A stretch of DNA of 45,174 nt from Pseudomonas fuscovaginae SE-1 (GCF_000364705.1 NZ_AQOH01000211.1:1-45174); one strand, 5' to 3'. Shown: positions 1-8,356, counted from the stretch's first letter. The notes: generated from the sequence alone by a model not told the origin. Translations and numbers: made by a program.

Positions 1-2
1 CG

Positions 3-560
3 GACAGCGCTCCCGGCGTGCTGATCGCCAACCAACTGCCCGGCCGGCTACCGGGGTTGCCGCGCCAGGCCGTGCTGGCCTTTGCCAGCCTTTGTGGTGA
101 CAACCAGGCACCGCGCCCGATCGTGCTGTGGCGGGCGCCGCTGGCGCAGCCGCAACTCTGGAGCGAGGAGGGGACCGATTGGCCGGGCGGCCTGGCGGTG
201 GTGCTTGACCAGTGGCTGAACAGCGGCCATAGCCTGGCGTTCACCGAGAGCCGCGACAGTGCCAGTCGCGATCGCCGCGAGGTGGCGCCCTCCGGGCTGC
301 TGCTTTCCCCCGAGCGCCTGCAGACCCTGGCCGACGAGATCGAGCAGCGCCTGGCGGCCCCTGGCACCTGGCGTCGCCGCCTGTGCGAATGGTCGCTGGC
401 CCATCCCGAACGCCTCATCGCGCGCCTGCTCAAGCAACGGGTGCGCCGGCTGCTGGGGTTCCAGCGCCTGCAATACATCTGGCAGCCGAGTCAGCCCGCG
501 AAGCTGCCGGCCACCTTCAACCAATGGCGGCTCCAGGCCCCGGGACGGAAAAGCGCATGA
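3..560 (+). CDS. C-terminal part of an acyl-CoA-synthetase-like protein (5' end outside window)
   Basis: The frame is open from base 3, so the gene begins upstream and only about 185 residues are visible. The layout (a stretch around residues 75-105 with 'SGHSLAFTE' and 'LLLSPERLQTLADEIEQRL', then a basic helix ending 'VRRLLGFQRLQYIW') resembles the middle of FadD15-type long-chain acyl-CoA synthetases just before their second AMP-binding motif. The protein stops there, so the canonical C-terminal catalytic half (G-Y-G-x-T-E and the final lid domain) is absent. Its stop codon overlaps the start of the next ABC ATPase gene (ATGA at 557-560), so it belongs to the transporter operon. Acyl-CoA ligase-like genes often accompany HAAT transporters. 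The ligase relationship is inferred from pattern only. It could instead be an unrelated helical protein. Confidence 0.5.
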   Translation, partial: DSAPGVLIANQLPGRLPGLPRQAVLAFASLCGDNQAPRPIVLWRAPLAQPQLWSEEGTDWPGGLAVVLDQWLNSGHSLAFTESRDSASRDRREVAPSGLLLSPERLQTLADEIEQRLAAPGTWRRRLCEWSLAHPERLIARLLKQRVRRLLGFQRLQYIWQPSQPAKLPATFNQWRLQAPGRKSA

Positions 561-1333
561 GTGTGGCCGAGCCGATTTTGCAGGTGCGGGACATATCCCT
601 GTCGTTCAAGGGCGTGAAAGCCATCAACCAACTGTCATTCGAGGTCCGCCGTGGCGAGATCTGCGCGCTGATCGGGCCCAACGGCGCCGGCAAGAGTTCG
701 CTGCTCAACCTGCTGAACGGTGTCTACCGCTTCGACAGCGGCGAGATCGTCTTCGAGCGGCAGCGCTTTCGTCGTATTGACCCGCTGGACGCGGCGCGCC
801 GGGGCATCGGGCGCACTTTCCAGAACAACGCGCTGTTCAAAAAGATGAGCGTGATCGACAACCTGCTCACCGGCCTGTCGCGCTACCAGCGCAGCCATTT
901 TCTCGAACAGGCCCTGGGCCTGCCACGGGCACGGCGCGAGGCCGAGGCGTTTCGGCGCAAGGCCCAGCACATCCTGCAGTTGCTGGCGTTGCAGGCCCTG
1001 CGCGAGGTGCCGGTGGGCAACCTGTCCTATGGCCTGCAGAAGCGCGTCGAGTTGGGCAGGGCGCTGATCGCCGGGCCCACGCTGTTGCTGCTGGATGAGC
1101 CGATGGCCGGGATGAACGCCGAGGAAAAGCAGGAAATGGCCCGGTTCATCGCCGACGTCAACCGCGACCTCGGCACCACCGTGGTGCTGATCGAACATGA
1201 CATGGGCGTGGTGATGGGCCTGTCCGACCACGTGGTGGTGCTCGACTACGGGCGCAAGGTCGGCGACGGCACGCCGGCCGAGGTGCAGACCAACCCGGAC
1301 GTGATCGCCGCTTACCTGGGAGCCGCACACTGA
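557..1333 (+). CDS. HAAT-family ABC transporter ATP-binding protein (LivG type)
   Basis: Cytoplasmic ATPase of a branched-chain amino acid/amide type importer, about 258 residues. Visible motifs are the Walker A 'GPNGAGKSS' near residue 39, the signature region 'LSYGLQKRVELGRAL', Walker B 'LLLLDEPMAGM' and the H-loop 'LIEHDMGVVMGLSD'. The long insert between Walker A and the signature and the C-terminal 'EVQTNPDVIAAYLG' are typical of LivG, not LivF. The start is taken at ATG 557, which overlaps the stop of the preceding gene (ATGA); the longer upstream frame is out of register with that coupling. The stop overlaps the next start (TGATG). It would work with the second ATPase at 4648 and the two permeases that follow. 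The substrate cannot be read from the sequence. Confidence 0.93.
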   Translation: MSVAEPILQVRDISLSFKGVKAINQLSFEVRRGEICALIGPNGAGKSSLLNLLNGVYRFDSGEIVFERQRFRRIDPLDAARRGIGRTFQNNALFKKMSVIDNLLTGLSRYQRSHFLEQALGLPRARREAEAFRRKAQHILQLLALQALREVPVGNLSYGLQKRVELGRALIAGPTLLLLDEPMAGMNAEEKQEMARFIADVNRDLGTTVVLIEHDMGVVMGLSDHVVVLDYGRKVGDGTPAEVQTNPDVIAAYLGAAH

Positions 1334-2214
1334 TGGCCTTCTTCCTGGAAACCCTGCTCGGCGGGCTGCTCGCCGGCACCCTGTATTCGCTGGTCGCCAT
1401 CGGCTTCGTGCTGATCTACAAGGCCAGCGGCGTGTTCAACTTCGCCCAGGGCTCGATGCTGCTGTTCGCCGCGCTGACCTTCGTCAGCCTGCACGAGCAC
1501 GGCGTGCCGTTTGCCCTGGCCCTGCTGCTGACTGTCGTGGTGATGGTGATCGGCGCACTGCTGATCGAGCGCCTGGTGCTGCGGCCGCTGGTCAACCGCT
1601 CGCAGATCACCCTGTTCATGGCCACCCTCGGCCTGTCCTTCATCGTCGAGGGGCTGGCCCAGGGGCTGATGGGCTCGCAGGTGCGGGCGCTGGACCTGGG
1701 CATCGATGATGTGCCGCTGTTCGTCCATGGTGTGATGCTCAGCCAGTTCGATCTGATTGCCGCCGCCACCGCCGTGGTGCTGGTGGTGGTTTTGGCGCTG
1801 CTGTTCAACAAGACCCGCATCGGCATCTCGTTGCGGGCGGTGGCCGACGACACCCAGGCGGCGCTGTCCATCGGTATCCACCTCAACCGCATCTGGCAGA
1901 TCGTCTGGGCCGTGGCCGGCGTCGTCGGCCTGGTGGCGGGGCTGCTCTGGGGCGCGCGCCAGGGCGTGCAGTTCTCGCTGTCGCTGGTGGTGCTCAAGGC
2001 GCTGCCGGTGCTGATCATCGGCGGCTTCACCTCGATTGGCGGGGCGATCGTCGGCGGGCTGATCGTCGGCGCCGCCGAGAACCTCGCCGAGGTTTATATC
2101 GGCCCGCTGATCGGCGGCGGCATCACCCCCTGGTTCGCCTATGTCCTGGCACTGGTCTTCCTTTACATACGCCCGGCCGGCCTGTTCGGCGAGCGGGCCA
2201 TCGAGCGAGTCTGA
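1333..2214 (+). CDS. HAAT-family ABC permease (LivH type)
   Basis: Inner-membrane permease subunit, 293 residues, almost entirely hydrophobic, with about eight predicted membrane spans. The N-terminus 'LLGGLLAGTLYSLVAIGFVLIYKASGVFNFAQGS' region (conserved NFAQG) and the C-terminal 'GGFTSIGGAIVGGLIVGAAE' loop are hallmarks of LivH proteins. The latter is the cytoplasmic coupling helix that meets the ATPase. The start codon shares one base with the upstream stop, so the two are translationally coupled. It should pair with the LivM-type permease encoded four bases downstream. Confidence 0.93.
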   Translation: MAFFLETLLGGLLAGTLYSLVAIGFVLIYKASGVFNFAQGSMLLFAALTFVSLHEHGVPFALALLLTVVVMVIGALLIERLVLRPLVNRSQITLFMATLGLSFIVEGLAQGLMGSQVRALDLGIDDVPLFVHGVMLSQFDLIAAATAVVLVVVLALLFNKTRIGISLRAVADDTQAALSIGIHLNRIWQIVWAVAGVVGLVAGLLWGARQGVQFSLSLVVLKALPVLIIGGFTSIGGAIVGGLIVGAAENLAEVYIGPLIGGGITPWFAYVLALVFLYIRPAGLFGERAIERV

Positions 2215-2217
2215 AGC

Positions 2218-3267
2218 ATGTCTGTTCCTGTCATCACTGAAACGGCACCCTGGGTGCTGGTCCAGCGGCGCCTGCCGTGGACCCTGGTCGGCCTGCTGGT
2301 GCTGGCCTTCGGCGTGGTCCCGCTGGTGGGCAACGACTACTGGCTCAGCGCGATCCTGATTCCGTTCCTGGTGCTGTCCCTGGCGGGCCTGGGGCTCAAC
2401 CTGCTGACCGGCTATGCCGGGCAGACTTCGGTCGGCGCGGCGGGCTTCATGGCAGTGGGGGCCTTTGCCACCTACGGCTTCCTGTTGCGCCTGCCGGAAC
2501 TGGGCCTGCCCCTGGCGCTGCTCGGCGGCGGGGTGATCAGTGCGCTGGTGGGGCTGCTGTTCGGCCTGCCCAGCTCGCGGATCAAGGGCTTCTACCTGAT
2601 GGTCACCACCCTGGCGGCGCAGTTCTTCCTGGAGTGGCTGTTCGTCAAGTTTCCCTGGTTCTACAACTACGGCTCCTCCGGGACCATCTCCGCACCGAGC
2701 CTGAGCCTGTTCGGCCATGACCTGAACACGCCGCTGGGGCGCTACCTGCTGACGTTGGTGACGGTGCTGCTGCTGACCTGGACCGCGCGCAACCTGGTGA
2801 ACAGCCAGACCGGGCGCAACTGGATGGCGATCCGCGACATGGACACCGCCGCGGCGGTGATCGGTATCCCGGTGGCGCGCTACAAGCGCCTGGCGTTCGC
2901 CTTCAGCTCATTCTACCTCGGTATCGCCGGGGCGCTGTGGGCTTTCGCCTACCTGGGCACCGCCAGCGCCGGCAGTTTCGACATCAACCGCTCCTTCCAG
3001 ATCCTCTTCATCATCATTATCGGCGGCATGGGCAGCATCGCCGGCAACTTCATCGGCGCGGCCTTCATCAGCCTGTTGCCGATCCTGCTCAGTCATCTCG
3101 GCCAGGCCCTGCTGGGCGGCGCGGTGGATGCCGGGCAGTTGCAGAACCTGCAGAAAATCATCTTCGGCGTGCTGATCATCCTGTTCCTGGTCAAGGAGCC
3201 GGAAGGGCTGATCCGCCTGCTGGGCAATACCCGCGACCGGCTGCGCCACTGGCCGCTGCGCTTCTGA
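2218..3267 (+). CDS. HAAT-family ABC permease (LivM type)
   Basis: Second inner-membrane permease, 349 residues. LivM features are the long hydrophobic N-terminus, 'GLGLNLLTGYAGQTSVGAAGFMAVGAFATY' around residues 58-85, and 'IIIIGGMGSIAGNFIGAAFI' near residue 262, which corresponds to the ATPase-coupling loop. The gene begins four bases after the LivH stop and ends 37 bases before the binding-protein gene, consistent with one operon. Nothing looks broken. It differs from LivH by its greater length and the conserved internal RIKG-F-Y-L-M-V-T-T-L segment. Confidence 0.93.
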   Translation: MSVPVITETAPWVLVQRRLPWTLVGLLVLAFGVVPLVGNDYWLSAILIPFLVLSLAGLGLNLLTGYAGQTSVGAAGFMAVGAFATYGFLLRLPELGLPLALLGGGVISALVGLLFGLPSSRIKGFYLMVTTLAAQFFLEWLFVKFPWFYNYGSSGTISAPSLSLFGHDLNTPLGRYLLTLVTVLLLTWTARNLVNSQTGRNWMAIRDMDTAAAVIGIPVARYKRLAFAFSSFYLGIAGALWAFAYLGTASAGSFDINRSFQILFIIIIGGMGSIAGNFIGAAFISLLPILLSHLGQALLGGAVDAGQLQNLQKIIFGVLIILFLVKEPEGLIRLLGNTRDRLRHWPLRF

Positions 3268-3303
3268 CTTCCCGACCCGCCATCCCTGGAGAACGATTCG
3301 ACC

Positions 3304-4644
3304 ATGCGTGCACTTTTCAAACGTTCACTGACCGCCACGGCTTTGGCCTTGACCATTTTGGGCGCGGCGGCGCCACTGGCCCAGGCCTCGCCGGACCAGC
3401 AGTTCTTCCCGTTGGCCACCTACCGGGTCGGCGCCTACGCCTCCAGCGGCGTGCAGGTGTGGGCGGGGATGATCGACTACCTCAACTACATCAACGAGGT
3501 CGAGGGCGGCATCAACGGCGTCAAGCTGGTGTGGCGGGAATGCGAGACCGAATGGACGGCCGAGAAGGGCATCGAGTGCTACGAGCGCTTCAAGAGCGGC
3601 CTGGATGGCGCGCCGGTGGCGGTCTACCAGCCCAACGGCGCGCCGGCGGCCTATGCCCTGAGCGAGCGCGCGGAGGTCGACAAGATCCCGCTGATCACCC
3701 TCGGCTACGGCCGTACCGAAGCCACCGACGGAAAGGTCTTCCCCTACAACTTCCCGGTGATGCTGACCTTCTACAGCGAAGCCTCGACCCTGGTGAACTA
3801 CATCGCCCAGCGCGAAGGCGGCTTCGACAAGCTCAAGGGCAAGAAGATCGCCACCGTCTACCACGACTCGGCCTACGGTCGTGAAACCCTCGGCCCGTTG
3901 AAGCTGCTGGCCGAGAAGTACGGTTTCGAGAACATCCAGATCCCGGTCGCCGACCCGGGCAACGAACAGTCGGCGCAATGGCGCCAGGTCCGTCAGCTCA
4001 ATCCGGACTGGGTGTTCCTGCGCACCTGGGGCGTCTCGACCCCGGTGGCGGTCAAGACCGCCGCGCGCTTCGGCTTCCCGGTCGACCATATCGTCGGCGA
4101 CATCTGGGCCAGCTCCAGCGAAGACGTGCTGCCGGCCGGCGCCGCAGCCAAGGGTTATCTGGCCCTGACTCCGTACCCGGCGGGCAGCGACTTCGAAATC
4201 CACAAGCGCCTCAAGCAATACATACTCGACAAGGGCAAGAGCGACCTCAAGGATCTGAACAACTTCGGCAGCGTCTACTACAACTCCGGCCTGGTGAACG
4301 CCGCCATCGCCGTGGAAGCGATTCGCACCGGCCAGGGCAAGTTCGGCAAGCGGCCGCTGCATGGCGAGGAAGGCCGTTGGGGCCTGGAGCATCTGGATAT
4401 CGACGACGCACGGCTCAAGGCCATGGGTTTCTACGGGCTGATGCAGAACCTCAAGCTGTCCTGCAGCGACCACGAGGGCGGCGGCTCGGCCCGGGTGCAG
4501 CAATGGGATGGCGCGCACTGGAGCCTGGTCAGCGACTGGATCGTCGCCGACCGCACGCTGCTGCGCCCCTTGATCGACGAGAAGTCGGCGGCCTTCGCCA
4601 AGGAAAAGAACCTGACCCCGCGCACCTGCGCGGCAGGCGAATGA
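3304..4644 (+). CDS. Periplasmic substrate-binding protein of the HAAT importer
   Basis: 446-residue precursor with a classical signal peptide (positively charged MRALFKRS, hydrophobic core, probable cleavage after 'LAQA'). It has no lipobox Cys, so it should be a soluble periplasmic protein. The mature part has the type I periplasmic-binding fold of the Peripla_BP_6 class: 'VYQPNGAPAAYALSE', 'IATVYHDSAYGRETLGPLKLLAEKYGFE' and a final paired-Cys tail (SCSDHEGGG and RTCAAGE). A good ribosome-binding site (GGAGAACG) precedes ATG 3304. At 446 residues it is longer than LivK/LivJ and matches HAAT binding proteins found with acyl-CoA-synthetase-like genes, so the ligand may not be leucine. That ligand is unknown. 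Confidence 0.9.
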   Translation: MRALFKRSLTATALALTILGAAAPLAQASPDQQFFPLATYRVGAYASSGVQVWAGMIDYLNYINEVEGGINGVKLVWRECETEWTAEKGIECYERFKSGLDGAPVAVYQPNGAPAAYALSERAEVDKIPLITLGYGRTEATDGKVFPYNFPVMLTFYSEASTLVNYIAQREGGFDKLKGKKIATVYHDSAYGRETLGPLKLLAEKYGFENIQIPVADPGNEQSAQWRQVRQLNPDWVFLRTWGVSTPVAVKTAARFGFPVDHIVGDIWASSSEDVLPAGAAAKGYLALTPYPAGSDFEIHKRLKQYILDKGKSDLKDLNNFGSVYYNSGLVNAAIAVEAIRTGQGKFGKRPLHGEEGRWGLEHLDIDDARLKAMGFYGLMQNLKLSCSDHEGGGSARVQQWDGAHWSLVSDWIVADRTLLRPLIDEKSAAFAKEKNLTPRTCAAGE

Positions 4645-4647
4645 ACC

Positions 4648-5415
4648 ATGGGCCAACCGGCGATTGAAACGGGCGCGGCGCCGCTGTTGCAGGTCGATGA
4701 CATCGAGGTGATCTACGACCGCAGCATCCTCGCGGTATCCGGCGTGTCCCTGAGCGTGCCGCGTGGCGGCATCGTCGCCTTGCTCGGGGCCAACGGTGCC
4801 GGCAAGAGCACCACCCTCAAGGCCATCTCCGGGCTGGTGCGGGCCGAGCGTGCGCAGGTCACCCGTGGCAGTATCCACTTCCAGGGGCTGAACAGCCTGA
4901 CGGTGGAGCCCAACCAGCGCGTGCGTGATGGCCTGGTGCACGTGCTGGAGGGCCGGCACGTGTTCGGCCAACTGACCGTGGAGGACAATCTGCGCAGTGG
5001 TGGCTTCGTTCGCGGCCTGAGCCGGCGCGAACTGCAGAATGATCTGGAGCGGCTGTACGCCTGGTTCCCGCGCCTGAAAACCAAGCGCAAGACCCAGGCC
5101 GGGCTCACCTCCGGCGGCGAACAGCAGATGGTCGCCATCGGTCGGGCCCTGATGACCCGGCCGACTTTGGTCTTGCTCGACGAGCCATCCATGGGCCTGG
5201 CGCCTATTATCGTGGAAGAGATCTACGAGATCGTCGCCCAGCTCAACCGTGAGCAGAACGTCAGCTTCCTGATTGCCGAACAAAACATTAACGTAGCGCT
5301 GAAATACGCCACCCGCGGCCATGTCCTCGACACCGGCCGGGTGGTGCTCAGCGGTACGTCGGACGAGCTGCTGGCCCGGGGCGACCTGCAGGATTTCTAC
5401 CTGGGCAGGCACTGA
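4648..5415 (+). CDS. HAAT-family ABC transporter ATP-binding protein (LivF type)
   Basis: 255-residue cytoplasmic ATPase. Walker A 'GANGAGKST' lies near residue 50, the signature 'TSGGEQQMVAIGRAL' near residue 151, Walker B 'LVLLDEPSMGLAP' near residue 175, and the H-loop region carries Q in 'IAEQNINVALKYA', as is usual in LivF proteins. The insert after 'AERAQVTRGSIHFQGLN' is slightly longer than in E. coli LivF. The gene begins three bases after the binding-protein stop, and 14 bases separate its stop from the oxidoreductase gene. It completes a five-component importer with the genes from 557 onward. Confidence 0.92.
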   Translation: MGQPAIETGAAPLLQVDDIEVIYDRSILAVSGVSLSVPRGGIVALLGANGAGKSTTLKAISGLVRAERAQVTRGSIHFQGLNSLTVEPNQRVRDGLVHVLEGRHVFGQLTVEDNLRSGGFVRGLSRRELQNDLERLYAWFPRLKTKRKTQAGLTSGGEQQMVAIGRALMTRPTLVLLDEPSMGLAPIIVEEIYEIVAQLNREQNVSFLIAEQNINVALKYATRGHVLDTGRVVLSGTSDELLARGDLQDFYLGRH

Positions 5416-5429
5416 CAAGAGAACGAAGA

Positions 5430-6881
5430 ATGAGTGAAATCCTGAGCGGACAGGCGACACACGCCATCCCGCCGGTAGCGGGGCAGGCCGACATAGCGAT
5501 CGTCGGCGGTGGCTTGAGCGGGACCATGCTGGCGGTACAGTTGCTGCGCCTGCCGGGACGGCGTCGGGTGCTGGTCATCGAGCCACGTGCCGAACTCGGT
5601 CGTGGCGAGGCCTACAGCGCCACGGAGCTGGGCCACACCCTGAACGGCAACGCGGCACGCATGAGCGTCGACCCGGACAAGCCCGACGACCTGACCCAGT
5701 GGCTCGAGGCCTATATCGCCGACGGCGGCTGGCCCGAATCGGACCAGCAACACGTGCCGGTCAGCGAACTGTTCATGCCTCGGGGCCTCTTCGGCCTCTA
5801 CGTCCAGCAGCGCCTGGCCGAAGCGCGGGAGCAGGGTGCCGCCTGGGGCTCGACGGCCGAGCATGTGCACGGTGAGGTGGTCGACCTGCAGGCGGACAGC
5901 GACAGCGTACGCCTGACGCTGGCCGACGGTCAGCAACTGCAGGCCGCCCACGCGGTACTGGCGACCGGCATGTTCCCGGCTGCGCGCACCCGTCAGAAAC
6001 AATCCAGCGGCCTCAACGCCGCTGCTGTCGACCCCTGGGACGTGACCGCCATGTCGCGTCTCGACCCTCAGGGAACGATCCTGATCATCGGCTCCGGCCT
6101 GACCATGGTCGATGCCGTGGTTTCCCTGGAGCAGGCCGGCCATCGTGGGCCGATCCGGGTCTTCTCCCGCCACGGCCTGCTGCCCCATGTCCGCCGCCAG
6201 CCGCCGACCTGGGTCGATTTCCTGGCTGCCGACCATGGCATCCGCAGCCCGCTGCAACTGCTGTGCGAAGTGCGCCGGCAATGTGCCGAGGCGATCGACG
6301 CCGGTATCGACTGGCAAGCACCGTTGGACACGGTGCGCGCCCATATCGGCCGGCTGTGGAGCCAGGCCACCGACGTTCAGCGTCGCCAGTTCGTACGGCA
6401 TGTGCGGCCTTGGTGGGAGAGCCACCACCACCGCTCGCCGCCGTTGAGTGCCGAACTGGTGGAGCGCCTGCACAGGGAAGGGCGGCTGACCATCGAGGCG
6501 GCGTCGCTCAAGGGCTTGGGCGAAGTGCGCGATGGGCAGGTCAGCATCACCCTCCGGCCACGGGGTGAAGCGCAGACCGTGACGGTCAGCGGTGTAGGCC
6601 TGATCAACTCCACCGGTATCGAATACGACTGGCGTCGTGTCGATCGGCCATTGCCGCAGCGACTGCTGGCGCGTGGGTTGATCCGGCCGGGGCCATTGGC
6701 CTTGGGGATTGCGGCTGATTCTGGTGGTGCGGTGGTGGATGCCGAGGGTGAAACCTCGTCCCGGCTGTTTGCCATGGGCCCGCCATTGCGGGGGATATGG
6801 TGGGAGAGCACGGCGGTGACCGATGTGGCGATTCAGGCCAAGGCCCTGGCGGCGCGGCTGGTGCAATTGGCTGAGCGGTAA
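5430..6881 (+). CDS. FAD/NAD(P)-binding oxidoreductase (COG4529-like)
   Basis: 483-residue protein with an N-terminal FAD-binding Rossmann motif (I-A-I-V-G-G-G-L-S-G, residues 22-31) followed by an acidic strand end (VLVIEP). A second dinucleotide motif 'LIIGSGLTMVDAV' lies near residue 215. The conserved 'GHTLNGNAARMSVDP' segment (about residues 70-84) and the 'STGIEYDW' region fit the NAD_binding_9/HcrR-type flavoprotein family rather than a thioredoxin reductase. It lies 14 bp behind the LivF gene in the same direction, so it is probably co-transcribed and may act on the imported compound. The reaction is unknown. No signal peptide, so cytoplasmic. Confidence 0.82.
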   Translation: MSEILSGQATHAIPPVAGQADIAIVGGGLSGTMLAVQLLRLPGRRRVLVIEPRAELGRGEAYSATELGHTLNGNAARMSVDPDKPDDLTQWLEAYIADGGWPESDQQHVPVSELFMPRGLFGLYVQQRLAEAREQGAAWGSTAEHVHGEVVDLQADSDSVRLTLADGQQLQAAHAVLATGMFPAARTRQKQSSGLNAAAVDPWDVTAMSRLDPQGTILIIGSGLTMVDAVVSLEQAGHRGPIRVFSRHGLLPHVRRQPPTWVDFLAADHGIRSPLQLLCEVRRQCAEAIDAGIDWQAPLDTVRAHIGRLWSQATDVQRRQFVRHVRPWWESHHHRSPPLSAELVERLHREGRLTIEAASLKGLGEVRDGQVSITLRPRGEAQTVTVSGVGLINSTGIEYDWRRVDRPLPQRLLARGLIRPGPLALGIAADSGGAVVDAEGETSSRLFAMGPPLRGIWWESTAVTDVAIQAKALAARLVQLAER

Positions 6882-6900
6882 ACGTGTGAGGCTGATCTGA

Positions 6901-6966
6901 AAAAATAAAAAATATTTAGAATTCAGGGGGTTGCCAGTGTCATGTAACTAGGACATAATGCGCGCC
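6901..6966 (+). promoter_or_regulatory. Strong stable-RNA promoter for tRNA-Cys
   Basis: A -35 box TTGCCA (6931-6936) and a -10 box CATAAT (6954-6959) are separated by exactly 17 bp. An A/T-rich UP-element-like tract (6901-6919) lies just upstream, and a GC-rich discriminator (GCGCGCC, 6960-6966) lies just downstream. This combination is typical of growth-rate-regulated and stringently controlled tRNA/rRNA promoters. The tRNA begins about 88 nt beyond the expected start site. Confidence 0.85.
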
Positions 6967-7053
6967 ATCAGCACGGACGGCAACGTAGCGATCGCTGAAG
7001 AATCAAGGAGTTGCGGCAAGTCAATCTTGCAAGGGCGCTCGATTCGACCCTGA

Positions 7054-7127
7054 GGCCGAGTAGCAAAATGGTTATGCAGTGGATTGCAAATCCATCTACG
7101 CCGGTTCGATTCCGACCTCGGCCTCCA
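7054..7127 (+). tRNA. tRNA-Cys (GCA)
   Basis: A complete 74-nt cloverleaf can be drawn by eye. The acceptor stem GGCCGAG (7054-7060) pairs with CTCGGCC (7117-7123), followed by discriminator T and an encoded CCA (7125-7127). The anticodon loop in TGGATTGCAAATCCA carries GCA, the cysteine anticodon. The T arm contains GGTTCGATTCC. It is alone here: in many pseudomonads tRNA-Cys lies in a Gly-Cys-Leu tRNA operon, but no neighbouring tRNA is seen. A rho-independent terminator follows eight bases later. Confidence 0.97.
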
Positions 7128-7134
7128 CTATTCA

Positions 7135-7175
7135 AAGCCCCGTTGATCTTTGGTCTACGGGGCTTTTTGTTTTTC
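7135..7175 (+). terminator. Rho-independent terminator after tRNA-Cys
   Basis: A perfect 9-bp stem AAGCCCCGT (7135-7143) / ACGGGGCTT (7157-7165) with a 13-nt loop is followed by a T-rich run (TTTTGTTTTT). It ends the single-tRNA transcript. Confidence 0.9.
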
Positions 7176-7602
7176 TTGAAATAAGCGGCCAGAGCTTGGG
7201 CGAATGCCGTTGATAGTTCTACATGATTGTTTACCGGATCGCCGTAGATCGGGTCGAGATTGTGAGCGTGTTGCATGCGCGGCAGAACTACCCAGGGTAG
7301 GGGGGCTGACCAAGATCGGCTCTTCTTCATTTTTCGCTTTCAGCTCAGGTGCTTAGACGTCAAGTAAATGCCATTCGGCTCGTAGCGGCATGTCGCCATG
7401 TTGCATTATTTTTCCATCCTGTCATTCCTGCGCGTGTTGAGGAGTGCCGAATAGAACCCGGTCATCGAGCTGGGTTTTTTATTGCCTGAGTTTTTGTGCG
7501 TAACATCAGCCAGGCCGGCCTTTTGGGGCTTGGGTAAAGGTGGTGGCAATTTGATATAAGTGGTTTAGAATACCGCCAAATTTTATCGCCATGGAGAGCG
7601 AA
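7176..7602. other. Gene-poor spacer between tRNA-Cys and the OB-fold gene
   Basis: No convincing gene is visible. The minus-strand frames here have no ribosome-binding site and run through the tRNA or its terminator. The only clear structure is the hairpin with a T run at 7455-7480. The stretch from 7540 is AT-richer than the surroundings, as expected for the promoter region of the next gene. Confidence 0.6.
7455..7480 (+). terminator. Probable rho-independent terminator (orphan)
   Basis: Stem AACCCGG (7455-7461) pairs with CTGGGTT (7470-7476; one G-T pair) across an 8-nt loop and runs into six T. No gene directly upstream ends here, so it could close an unrecognised short transcript from the 7330-7450 region or be the remnant of a lost gene. 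Confidence 0.6.
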
Positions 7603-8196
7603 ATGAACGAAGCAGTTGCAATGGCGGCTCCGCAAAAGCGGCAAGTGGGGTTTATTCTAGGGCTTGGAATTCTTTTCTTTCCCTTGTTGTTTGGCTGGAT
7701 GCTGCTGAGAAAGGGGCACTCGACTTTCGCTCGCATTGTCGGCTTCGTCTGGATGGCTCTGTGTCTTTTCTCGTTGATTGGCATGGGCTCGATTTCAAAA
7801 ACCAGTTACGACACCTACAAGGAAAGGGCGGCCCAATCCAGTACACAAGGTTCGGCTCCTAAGCAGCCGGTCCCGGCAGAACCGCTTAAGGCTTACACGT
7901 CGGCGAAAGTCTCCCAAGATTACGAAGACAACACTGTTGCTGCTGATATGCAGTACAAGGGCAAGCGCGTGAAGGTGACCGGGCGCATCACCGATATCAA
8001 TACTGATTTCCTCGGGAAACCGTATCTTGTACTTGCGGGCACTAACCCGTATCTGGGGCCGCAGTTCAAATTCGAAAAATCGGACGTGGCCTCTCTCGCA
8101 TCGCTCAAGAAAGGTGCGCAAATTTCGGTAGTCTGCACCGGCAATGGCGACGTCGCCAAAATACCGATGTTCGAAGATTGCGAAGTCTCAAAATAG
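7603..8196 (+). CDS. Membrane-anchored OB-fold (tRNA_anti-like) protein
   Basis: 197 residues from ATG 7603. This start is preferred over ATG 7591 because GGAGAG lies six bases before it. Two hydrophobic segments (about residues 16-37 and 43-66) anchor the protein, followed by a Pro/Ala/Ser-rich linker. The C-terminal domain (about residues 93-197) has the OB-fold pattern 'ADMQYKGKRVKVTGRITDI...', 'LASLKKGAQISVVCTGNG' and 'FEDCEV', which fits the tRNA_anti-like family (PF12869 type). This domain is common in small membrane or lipoprotein-like proteins of unknown function and also in phage-related loci. The two Cys residues could form a disulfide if the domain is periplasmic. The gene stands alone and is followed by two terminators. 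Confidence 0.75.
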   Translation: MNEAVAMAAPQKRQVGFILGLGILFFPLLFGWMLLRKGHSTFARIVGFVWMALCLFSLIGMGSISKTSYDTYKERAAQSSTQGSAPKQPVPAEPLKAYTSAKVSQDYEDNTVAADMQYKGKRVKVTGRITDINTDFLGKPYLVLAGTNPYLGPQFKFEKSDVASLASLKKGAQISVVCTGNGDVAKIPMFEDCEVSK

Positions 8197-8259
8197 CCAG
8201 TTGACACCTGCGGTACCTGCCTATGGATTTCGCATTATTTTGCGTTTTTTCCGCGAGCA

Positions 8260-8284
8260 AAGCCCAACCCTGAGTTGGGCTTTT
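8260..8284 (+). terminator. Rho-independent terminator after the OB-fold gene
   Basis: Stem AAGCCCAA (8260-8267) pairs perfectly with TTGGGCTT (8275-8282) across a 7-nt loop and is followed by TTTTGG. It lies about 64 bases after the OB-fold stop. Confidence 0.75.
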
Positions 8285-8302
8285 GGCTTTCTACAGTTCA
8301 CC

Positions 8303-8330
8303 AAGCCTCAGCACCTGCTGGGGCTTTTTC
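8303..8330 (+). terminator. Second rho-independent terminator
   Basis: Stem AAGCCTCAG (8303-8311) pairs with CTGGGGCTT (8318-8326; one T-G pair) around a short loop, followed by TTTC. It stands directly in tandem with the terminator at 8260. Confidence 0.7.
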
Positions 8331-8356
8331 ATTTTCACGCCCAGGGAGTAGAGCGC

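Noticed and set aside
3325..5460. 711-codon minus-strand frame opposite the binding protein and LivF genes
   Set aside because: It spans two well-supported plus-strand genes and is compositionally an antisense frame. No ribosome-binding site or domain is visible.
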